A DNA stretch of 64,000 nt from Trichuris trichiura (lineage: Eukaryota > Nematoda > Enoplea > Trichinellida > Trichuridae). Shown here piece after piece: positions 55,301 through 64,000 of this stretch. The notes beneath the pieces are model-generated. The model had not been told where the DNA came from. It did no database searches and saw only the letters and a list, made by a program, of their open reading frames with translations. The stretch spans positions 434,001 to 498,000 of the forward strand of contig JBAJFE010000047.1 in NCBI GenBank assembly GCA_037903355.1, given 5' to 3'. The stretch's first letter is position 1. Each line of letters begins with the position of its first letter. The position numbers and the translations under genes are program-made.

Positions 55301-58300
55301 GGCAGTAGCGCATTGTTCGCGCGAGCAAAGTTTTATCCAGTCGCCAGCGGGGGAAAGCAAGAAAAAATGTAAAAAATAGTTGCGAAAAAAGGGCTTTCTT
55401 TAAACGTGCCAGCTCCTGCTGGCCACTTGTAACCGCCCATGCAGCTACCTGTTATTTACCCTATGACGATCCGGCCGGTCCGTCTGGCCTTTATCGTCAA
55501 GGCTGGCGCCCTTCCTGGCGCGCGCGTTAACTCTGGCAGTTGGCTGGTGCATCGCTACGAACTGGTTGTCCGAATGTAAAGGTTTTTTCCCGCCGTCCTC
55601 CTCGTCGTCGACTGCGTCGTCGTCGTCGTCTACTCGATGACCAGCCAAATCCGGTGCGCTTCAATTAGCTTCCAAAAAATTTAGTAAGGACTGCTTCTTT
55701 TTTCCATTTGAACAATTTAACAGCGGATAAGGTAAAGTGCAAAGTGTCGCCAGCGTTAGGAGCGGAAATCGAAAGCGCCCCTAAAAATAGGCGTCCCTAG
55801 CGCCGCAGTGTGCCGCATATAGTTGCCTGCCCAATGATCATGTGACATATCTGCGTATTTTTTCCGCTGACCAAAATTAGGTCCCGGCAATGAACAATGC
55901 CTAATAGGATTCAAATGTTTGATCTCAGTGATTGAAAAGGTAATAAAAAATGACATGTGCGAACCGGCGGATGGTCGTTCGGTCCACGCTGTCCCGATGA
56001 CAACTTTTCTTTGATGCATCAAAGTAAGCAAAGCGGAAGACCTTTTGACGGCATTATGCGCTTGCTTGGTAAGTCGATGGGCCGCTATGAATACTGGGAC
56101 TCTTCTAGGTTCGCAGTTGGCTTCTCCGGTCAGCATTTTGGGGGGAGTAATCGTCCAGTCTCTCTTTCTTTGAACTTAGGGTGGTGTGGCTACATTTTTC
56201 GTAAGCATTGAGCACTCCTTGAAAGCTAGCTGTCTTTTAAGGCGAAATGCAAATGCCCCAGGCCTGCGTTTCTGGTCAGAGCATCCCTATGGCAATAGAA
56301 GAAAGATTTGTCGGTCGCTTTTGCTTTCCCGAACGGGATTCGTACCGACAGCTCTGTCAACAAGGTAAACTCTGATCTAGTCTTGCCTCGACAAATGAAC
56401 TTGTCCTTAAAATTGGGTTGTTAGCGAAGTTGTCAGCAAAAAAAATTTTCCCATCGAACGAGCGACAAGGTTATTAAAATTTGTTATAATTTGCTGCCTA
56501 TCGCCGAAGGGTTCTACCGACTTCTACTCGACCATTTCGGTGAGTTTACTGATGCGTACATCTTGTGCGACTGACCAAATGAAACCTTAACCCTCGCTCG
56601 ATCGTAGACCAATTTTCCCTTACGCGATTGGTCTTGAAAAAGCCGCACGACGATGAGCAGCTGAGAAAAAATGTATAAACAATATGCTCTTATAGGGAAA
56701 CGCGTTTTCGCCTCCTTGCATTGCGCTACCTCGTTTGCCTACTGCCCACAGTGCATATCCGTAACGTCCTACTTTGTATTTTTCAAATGACAGCGCTTTG
56801 AAGTAACGCGCGATTTTGAGTAAGAATTACGTTCTGTACCGGCTTGCTGACCGCCGCGATGTTGAAGCGGAAAGAAGAAATTGCTCACTATTGTATTGCT
56901 ACCTGCACGTCTGCAGGTCGTTAAGATAGCGCGAGTCGAGGCGCTGATTTTTCAGCCATATATAAACATTGATTTACGCTTACTTGTCAAAGTCAAAGAA
57001 TGTCCCTTAAGGAGCATGACGGGTTTTTTGGTTTGCAGTTAACTTTTTCGTTGGGTCGAAAAAGAGGCCAACTAAACTTCGTTCCCAGGACGTTAAAATT
57101 TTGAATTACGCTGCTGCGCTCCAGTAGAAAATGCTTATTCTACCTCCCGTTCGTTTTAATTGAGGTTTGAGCATTGTTTTAAGTAGCATTATATTAACAA
57201 CTGGCTGACGCGCCTTCGTTGTTACCAGTGCTATCGAATGAGGCTATTGGTTTCACGGTCAGGAAGGCATTGGGCTTCCAGCGTTCCGTTCTGCCATCGT
57301 TTATTTCTACAGAGCGTAGAAACTGCCGCCAGACTAGTTGTCGTCCTATTCAGCCTTTCAAATGAATAAATAAAGTACGCGTTTATTTGCATTCAGGTAA
57401 CATGTCTTTCAAATTTTCAAATTGTGCTACTGTATGTTTTGGAGTCAGTAGCGTCTAACTTCATCGTCTGTAAATTTAGCGGCTGCAAGTGGGATGCTGT
57501 TAACCCCGAAGCTACAATACGAAATTCAAAATTTTGAAAGACAAGTTATCTGCGCACAAATAAACGAAAACGTATGCGCTCGTTAGAAAATAGGCTTTGC
57601 AAAGCCGCTCAAACCTGATGCAGCAGAAGAATATGCTCAGGCGCGCCCAGAAAAAAAAAAAGTTGGAAAACCATAATGAGATTTTAGCTTTTACCAATCT
57701 GAGATCTCACATTTATTCTCAGATAAGATTAATAATTAAATCATTCGTATTGAGCAACATTGTTTCACTATTGATTGGAACTTTGTCTCTTATATGTGTT
57801 GCAAAGAAATTTCCCCGGCGCTCTACCTTAACTCCTAATTCCCTATAGTTTGCGCATTTCGTTTAAGGTGAGATTTTCCAGGTAACATATATATTGCGTT
57901 ATGCAAAACTGATACTCCGTTTTGCGGATTGTTCTCAACGTTAGGATCGATGTTCTAATAATGATGAAAGAAAAGATAAGGTGGATTTCGATTAATTGAT
58001 GCATCTTCTTGGGATTGGCTCATTCGACGATGCAACAAGGGACACGTTCGAACCAAATGGATAGAAATGTTCAGTTTAGATGCCTTATCAAAAGTGAAAG
58101 GTCCATCTAGCAAGTGTTTCTGCTCTTGTCAGCCGTTTGCATTAGTATAAAGCAACCGGTACGTCAGAACTGGTAGCAAGCTTAAATTGAGTGAAGCCAG
58201 CTTAGTGTAGCTCTATTAGACGCGTCAGTGACCACGTAAGCTGTTCACGTTACCACATTAAGTGAACAAATGATATTTCCTTTTCGGTCGGTTACTCGCT

Positions 58301-58939
58301 AAGGTTCCTAAGGTTATTAAGCTCCTCTCAACCTGCCCTGAACAAGTGGCAGCGAAAAGCATCTGATAGTTGGCGAGCGGTCAATATTCAGTTTACCTTT
58401 CTACTGGTTCTCCAAAGACAGGTTGGTAACGGAAGTTGGTGCACCAATCTTGAACATATTTGAATTGCCGATTGCGGCTGAATAATCAACTGTTTTCTAA
58501 CAAATAACACATGCTTTCAACGGCGTTCGAGCAACTTTGTCGCGTAAGCGCAAAGTGGTTGGCCACGTGAACGCAAGCAGAATCGACGCTCAACTTTGTT
58601 CGCTTCTTGTGCTCCGAAACATTGCACGCCGACGCTCTGTCCAGGTAAACAAACTGAGCTGCCTAAAGAACAGAGGTTCGGATTTACGAGCTGAAGGCGT
58701 GTTCAGCGATAAAGCGCGAATTCTTTTGTTCGCCATGCAATAAGGTGACAGTGGGTTTCGTGACGAACTGACAAAGTCTTCAAACTTGCTTGACCTCAAT
58801 GAATTACAATACGACAGCACCGGAAACGGTTCGGAGCTGCTGTTCTATTTTTTCTTCGCTCATCGGTGGACGGTGCTCTTCAACGCAATTTAATGTAACC
58901 GTTCTTTCTTGCTCATTCTAAAGTTTTTCTATTTTGTAC
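52324..58939. other. Long region without a recognised gene
   Basis: About 6.6 kb. Frames to 155 codons occur (52259-52726 minus) but match nothing known to me. The missing first exon of the lectin gene should lie at its left end. At 55445-55648 (minus) a 67-codon frame begins MAGHRVDDDDDAVDDEEDGG, produced by a GTC/GAC triplet run, probably low complexity. At 54258-54530 (minus) a 90-codon frame is open but unidentified. Confidence 0.35.
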
Positions 58940-59524
58940 CTAATCAAGAAAGTTCAACAAATCCATTAGTCGTTGGTAGTTCTTTTCGCTATTATACTTT
59001 TCTTTCGTCTTTTGCAAATTCAAGCGTGTCGTTTTAATGATGCCCATCGCTTCTTTAATATCTTCGCTGACATAGCACCTCTGAGGTAAACAATTACTTG
59101 GAAAAGGATGTAATGCTCTTGGGAAGCCTAGAATTTTTGAAATCCAATTCGGCGGTCTACGGCGTATTCGACTTTTCGTAAGGTGACCTCTCGCTGCTTT
59201 CCTTCTTTGAGCGGAGTCAGACTCGCTTGTTCTGCCAATCTCGTTGCTTTTCAAACCGTCAGCCGACGTAGTTTCTTCACTTTACTGTGCTGAGGCTTCT
59301 CCTGCTTAACTTAATGTGAGGCGGCTATTTGGAGATGACATTATTTTCGTGCACAAGCTGTTTGCTGAGAGCAAAACATACTCCGAAAGCTGAGCGTGCA
59401 TAGCTTACGTGCGTATTTTGACGGATATGTTGTCAACGTTCTTGGGCGACACAATTTTCCTAAACATCGCACAGAATAACGAGAATAATAGCAGAATGAG
59501 GAGCAGAAGGAATACATTGATCAT
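58940..59524 (-). CDS. Small predicted membrane protein, unknown family
   Basis: Two exons on the minus strand, 59524-59409 and 59279-58940, join in phase with a GTAAGC donor and a GTAAAG acceptor and give 151 residues. Residues 1-21 (MINVFLLLLILLLFSLFCAM) are a signal anchor or signal peptide. The middle is basic (KSRIRRRPPNW) and the C-terminus is helical and charged (EDIKEAMGIIKTTRLNLQKT), with a terminal DLLNFLD. It starts 164 bp from the divergent LRR gene. I do not recognise it. The acceptor is not a strong one, and a second internal intron before RCYVSED is possible. Confidence 0.45.
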
Positions 59525-59687
59525 TCGTTTGTGTTGAACCAGTGAATTTTAGCTTGGAAAAGATGAATGTAGTTTGCAGTGCCAACTTCATCTTTCACCG
59601 CAACTTGATGATTCGTTTTTGAAAATACCATTTTTTCAAGTAGGAACGCTCCAAATCCACCTTCGATAGCTATAAGCCAAGTAACTC

Positions 59688-61209
59688 ATGGCTCGGTTTG
59701 TTGACGAAGCAATGTATAGTCTGAAGGCGATAGTTCTTCTTGTTGGAGTGATGTTTTGTTCAGCCAATGATGTCGCGGAACCCACAGCCGTTTGCGGAAC
59801 GAAAGGGTCACTTTGTACTTGCGAGCAGGCGAACGTTCTGAACTGCAAGAACCAACAATTGGATACGGCCAATCTTCGAGTGCATTCGGAGGGTTTCTCG
59901 GTGCAGCAATTGAACATGCAGGAAAACATGCTAACCGAACTGAAAAAAGGCGAAGTACTGCCCGGTTATGAGCAAGAATTGACGCGGTTGGATTTTCGAC
60001 GAAACTTCATTCATCGCATAGAAAGCGGAGTTTTCGATCACATGATCAATTTGCATACTTTGCTGTTGTCGCACAACAAAATAAAGCGCTTGGAGCTTGG
60101 CGTCTTTGACAACATGGACTTTGGCCTAACGTTTCTTGACTTGAATCACAATCTGCTGGAAAATCTCGATGACGCACCCTTTTCAAGCCTCACCGAACTA
60201 AAGTATTTATATTTGGACGAGAATCCGCTAACGTCACTGAACAATGTTTCCTTCGAAGGACTGGGCAACTTGATTGAATTGAGCATTGAAAATGCGAGAC
60301 TAAGCGAAATTTCAACGAACGCCTTTCTTAGCCTCAAGTCGCTTGAACTACTATCGCTAAAGAACAACCGGCTCGAGGTGGTTCCTCAGCTCAAAGGAAT
60401 GTCCAACTTGAATCGCATAGTGCTCAGCGGCAACCCAATCGTGCGAATTTCCAATCACGCCTTCAAGTGGGTACCCATTCTGGAAAATATTCAACTGCGC
60501 CACATGCATCAGTTGGTCAGCATTGAGGATTGCGCTTTTTGCGGTTTGCACCAGTTGCAAAGTTTGGTCGTCAGCGATTCGCCGAAGTTGAAGTGGATAG
60601 ACCCTTTTGCTTTTGGTTCCAATCAGTACTTCAACAGGGAAATACCGCTGATCGATTTTTCGAACAATAGCTTAAGTCGGTTGAACGCTGATTTGCTTCC
60701 ATGGAAAAATGTCACCATCATTCGGATTGACAACAATATGTGGACATGCGACTGCGACTTGAGTTGGCTCAAAGGCTACCAGTCGAAGCTTAAAGAACCG
60801 GTAAGGTAAGCTTTAAGAAATGCTTCAATGTTTTCTTAGCTTTGCTCGTCCGTTGCTACTGCGAAAGAAATTTTAAACAACACTTTCTTACCTTTTAAGG
60901 TGTGCCACTCCGGAAAAGTTAAGAAATCGAACAATAGATGAGCTCAGAGTTGTTGACTTCAACTGTCGCTCTTTTATTGCGTTTTCGCATGCTCGCATGG
61001 TCACCCTTGTTCTGCTAGTGTGCCTCAGCAGCGCGGCCTGGATAGCGGCATGGTATTGGTGCTTCAACAGGAAGAGTATGTGCCTTAATTGGCGTAACTG
61101 CATATGTCGCCCAAAAATAGTGGCCTACGCGTATCGTAATCTCGCCATGGCTGATGATACGGATCAGTTGGTGAGCGAAGACAAAATTCCGAGCCCTCAA
61201 AGCGTTTAA
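59688..61209 (+). CDS. Leucine-rich-repeat type I membrane protein, complete
   Basis: Probable cell-surface LRR protein. Exons 59688-60805 and 60900-61209 (donor GTAAG|GTAAGC, acceptor TTTTAAG), 475 residues. An N-terminal hydrophobic stretch (AIVLLVGVMFCSAND) is a signal peptide; translation may start at Met1 or Met9. A Cys-rich cap (CGTKGSLCTCEQANVLNCKN) is followed by about ten LRRs, e.g. LTRLDFRRNFIHRIESGVF, LHTLLLSHNKIKRLELGVF, LKYLYLDENPLTSLNNVSF. The LRRCT cap is NNMWTCDCDLSWLKGY ... CATPEKLRNRTIDELR ... FNC. A transmembrane helix follows (TLVLLVCLSSAAWIAAWYW), then a Cys-containing juxtamembrane stretch and a tail of about 60 residues with no signalling domain. The architecture is common in nematodes and insects; no orthologue is named. 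Confidence 0.92.
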
Positions 61210-62711
61210 TCAAAAGAACGCAGAGCTGACGCTTGCTCACACGAGGTCTAGGACAGCCTCGTCCACCGCTTGCTCGGGTCACTTCTTAATGATATGGACG
61301 ATTGTCCCTCGTTCGTACGTTCCAGTAGCTGCAACTGGCAGCTGCTACTTTCTCGGTGCGCTTTTTACTGGTGCATGCGCCAGATGCGTTTGTTCATCTT
61401 GTCTTCTAAAAAGATATGCAATGCAAATTTTGTCGATGAAAAGTACACGAATGAAAATGGAATAACTGACGAAGAAATGTTGGCTATAAACAGTTCTTCG
61501 CGGTGGATCCACAGAATGAATCAACTGCTTGTTGCAGCGATGTTTAGTTTTAAACATTTGCCATACAGATGCGATAGAAAGAATTATTAACATTCAAATT
61601 CCATTAGTATATCCTAACTGATGCACAAATTGAAACATTGCCTTTTCGTTTATGGATTTGGCAGCCAAAGCCCGTAAGGTAGCTTTAGAATTTTTAAATG
61701 ATGCATTTTTGACTTAATTTTGAAATATCAATACAAACTGCCACCTTTTGATACTCGCGAATGATGGTTAACTCGTTCGACTAGAACGGGTTTACCACGA
61801 TTCCATTCGGACAATTTCAAAAATCAAATAACAGCAAATCTGTTTAATTAAATAGGTTTGTCGATATTTCAGGAACAAAAACGTTTACGTAGCTATTATG
61901 TCTTTTTTTCGAATTGTTAGCTCAAAAAATCGTCCGAATAGATAACCCCTTTTAAAAGGCCGTTTCAAGCTTTTCGAAAACATATTTCTTTATTATCATA
62001 ATGTCCTAGACAAACAGTGTTTATTGGACGTAAAGATAAATAGAGCGTTCTGGACGCAGCTGGTCCCGTCCTCAGTGTCGAACGTAGCAATAGATTACAT
62101 TGCCACATAAAATACTGACGACGGGATCAGTTGCGTTCACCCCATGTACATTATTACATAATTACTATTTCAGTTCCCCAAATTGATATCAGAATTTCAT
62201 TACCTGTACGAACAAGTTAGACATGAAAATATGTTTTCGATTGCTCCTCAACATACGCTTACAACTGACTTACATAGGAGAGACTACATGTGCACTTTAT
62301 CATTTGCGAAAGTTCAACTGCTTTGAGCATTCGTCTGGATTGTAACACTTTATACATTACTGCTAAGTATATTTTTTCTTCACCAATTCGCTGGACACAT
62401 AAAAAAAAGCTTAAATTATGTTGACGCCGTTTCTCAGCTTAGCTTTTTGAACCCTGCCTAAAAACGGTTACTTTAAGGACGGTGTTTATGCAATCATTTG
62501 CCTTACTTTAAATACTGCCTGTCGCTAATGTCTTCGCTAGTTGACCTTCCAAACGCTCAGAATCGCAGTGGAATAAAAGCACGTCAAGATCATGTGACCA
62601 GTTCATTCCAGCGCCGCGGCTGACCGTCGGGAAAAACCACTAATATCTTATTTGAGTATACTGTCAGCCGACAAAGCATGTGTTCACATAAACGCTGAAG
62701 CATGCCCTCAT
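61210..62711. other. 3' region of the LRR gene and spacer to MTO1
   Basis: No gene supported. A 106-codon frame at 61270-61590 lies just after the LRR stop and is most likely 3' UTR. The notable structure is the hairpin at 62051-62139. Confidence 0.4.
62051..62139. repeat. Short hairpin, 26-bp stem
   Basis: Arm 62051-62076 (TGGACGCAGCTGGTCCCGTC, then CTCAGT) is complementary to 62114-62139 (ACTGACGACGGGATCAGTTG, then CGTTCA) at 22 of 26 positions, with a 37-nt loop. Three of the four differences keep G-U pairing if transcribed from the plus strand. Confidence 0.75.
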
Positions 62712-63488
62712 TTAGTTCATTTCATTCGACTGAGCGTCACGTGGTGATTTTGCCCTTTGTGCCATCGACTGTTTTTTTGAATAAATCATCAGCTGTACAA
62801 GAGCCGAAGGAGTAATACCCGGTATACGCTGAGCTGCTCCAATTGTCTGCGGCCGATGAAGCCAAAGCTTTTCAATACAATCGGCTGACAGATTCAACTT
62901 ATTGTAGTCAAGATCGTCCTGCAGACGCAACGAGTAGTCCCGACGAAGTTCCTCGATTCGAGCTTGGTCAGCCTTTAAGACAAACTCGTAATGACTGTCC
63001 ATTCGAATTCGCTTTTCAAGTTCCTCCATTTCGGTGTTCACCGAAGGCAGTTCGCTTGGGAATACTTCCATCAAACGTTGAAGCGGGATGTCGAATAAAG
63101 AGAGCACCTCGAATGCCGAATATCGACCTGTGGCACTGGTACCAAAATTCCCTTCTGGAATCAGGCATTTCCACTGATGTCGACTTTGAACGACCGATCG
63201 AAGCGCCTCGGTCATTCGTTGAAGATCGGTGAACATTTGAAAAAATGACGAATATCTTTCGCGGCTTACGCAGCCTTGTTGAAAACCTTTTGCCGTCAAA
63301 CGAACGTCGGCATTGTCCGGACGAAGATAGATGCGAAATTCGGCTCGACTGGTGAACATCCGGTACGGTTCGGACGTTCCCAACGAAGTCAAGTCGTCAA
63401 TCATTACTCCTATATACGATGTAGTGCGGTCAAGAACAAATGATTCTTTGCCAAGTACCGTAGACGCTGCGTTGATTCCTAAAATCAC
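62712..63488 (-). CDS. MTO1: MTO1 (mitochondrial GidA/MnmG), 3' exon, continues past the right edge
   Basis: Mitochondrial FAD-dependent enzyme that, with GTPBP3, modifies wobble uridines of mitochondrial tRNAs. This single exon (acceptor TATGTGAG just upstream at 63489-63496) encodes the last 258 residues of a protein usually near 690. It starts GINAASTV..., runs through YIGVMIDDLTSLGTSEPYRM and FTSRAEFRIYLRPDNADVRL, both diagnostic, and ends with the C-terminal helical tRNA-binding domain (DFDYSK-like DLDYNKLNLS, RPQTIGAAQRIPGITPSAL). The FAD-binding half must lie in exons beyond 64000, because none is found in 63497-64000. Stop TGA at 62714-62712. Confidence 0.95.
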   Translation of the reverse strand: MILGINAASTVLGKESFVLDRTTSYIGVMIDDLTSLGTSEPYRMFTSRAEFRIYLRPDNADVRLTAKGFQQGCVSRERYSSFFQMFTDLQRMTEALRSVVQSRHQWKCLIPEGNFGTSATGRYSAFEVLSLFDIPLQRLMEVFPSELPSVNTEMEELEKRIRMDSHYEFVLKADQARIEELRRDYSLRLQDDLDYNKLNLSADCIEKLWLHRPQTIGAAQRIPGITPSALVQLMIYSKKQSMAQRAKSPRDAQSNEMN

Positions 63489-64000
63489 CTCACATATTAA
63501 GTCGACACGAAAGACAAGTCAACAGGATTTCTGGAAAAAAACTACAAAAATAAATATCTGCTCAACAATGCTTAAAATCAGGCCGTATCTGTGACGACAG
63601 ATATACATTTGCGGAAAATTAATGTAAAGAAAAGTGAAGCGTATCGATTTGCAGAAGGAAATGCAGTCGTTGCATTGGGTTGTTTGCTGGCCGCATCATT
63701 GCGAAGAGGCAATCGACGCATTAAAATGGACTAGCAGTGTTTGCGCAAGGAAGCGACAAAGTCAACCTGAGCGTTATAACGGATCAAAGCTGTTCACACA
63801 GAAATGCTCAATTCAAAATATAAATGGGCAGCCTTACTTAAGTTCGTGGAGAGGTAAGTGTCACTGCATCTTAAAGGAACACTCCTCATAAGTCGGCTTT
63901 CAAAGGGATAATTGAAAGAGAAGCAATGCACGCTCTTGCGATTGCCGCTCTGCATGTTGCGCTGTTCTATTACACTTCAGATTGCTGGCTATCTGCGCAA
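63489..64000. other. MTO1 intron up to the window edge; possible HIG1-like remnant
   Basis: No MTO1 exon seen. On the plus strand 63632-63735 reads EGNAVVALGCLLAAS then RRGN, which resembles the HIGD2A stretch ENPVVPIGCLATAA...RGN. The frame then stops, so at best it is a fragment. Low confidence. Confidence 0.2.

Noticed and set aside
55445..55648. Acidic minus-strand frame (MAGHRVDDDDDAVDD...)
   Set aside because: Generated by a GTC/GAC triplet repeat; no partner exon or domain found.
61270..61590. 106-codon frame after the LRR gene
   Set aside because: Begins 60 bp after the LRR stop on the same strand; no domain; best explained as 3' UTR.

Overview
This is nuclear DNA of an animal, most likely a nematode of an early-branching (Trichuris/Trichinella-like) group. 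The animal and eukaryotic character is direct: intron-split genes for SF3B1, RPS6, COQ10, an EAF elongation factor, a monocarboxylate transporter, a PP1 glycogen-targeting subunit and MTO1, plus a tRNA-Met. The nematode guess rests on many introns of about 50-80 bp ending in TTTCAG-like acceptors and on the style of the genes. It is an inference; no species is named.

Layout. 1-8460: rps6 (minus, running off the left edge) and an SF3B1 gene of 17 exons (plus) diverge from one 560-bp spacer. 8580-12660: COQ10 (minus) converges on SF3B1; its 3.3-kb first intron holds a Penelope-like retroelement (PLE-A). 14.7-17.4 kb: a second copy (PLE-B). 17.7-18.6 kb: EAF (minus). 20.1 kb: tRNA-Met. 23.5-24.7 kb: two foldback elements made only of PLE termini. 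28.8-34.2 kb: an SLC16-type transporter whose 3.1-kb intron is full of inverted repeats. 38.6-39.5 kb: an 83-bp satellite. 42.5-43.6 kb: a CBM21 protein that targets PP1 to glycogen. 46.0 kb: a small hAT-type element. 49.8-50.4 kb: a dead, intronless CFAP20 copy. 50.7-52.3 kb: a transmembrane C-type lectin (minus). 58.9-61.2 kb: a small predicted membrane protein (minus) head to head with a leucine-rich-repeat receptor-like protein (plus). 62.7 kb to the right edge: the 3' exon of MTO1 (minus). The remaining 2-10-kb stretches look non-coding.

The genes are unrelated housekeeping and surface-protein genes and form no common pathway. The most interesting layer is the retroelement family. Five insertions (two PLEs, one insertion nested inside a PLE, two foldbacks) have 12-15-bp target duplications, inverted terminal repeats and a one-sided terminal extension of 36 nt. 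Most of their termini carry a conserved hammerhead-ribozyme-like core (CTGATGA, 5-bp stem, GAAA). A second theme is splicing: three introns in two neighbouring genes (SF3B1 twice, COQ10 once) have GC instead of GT donors, and one of them is an in-frame 57-nt intron that can be read through.
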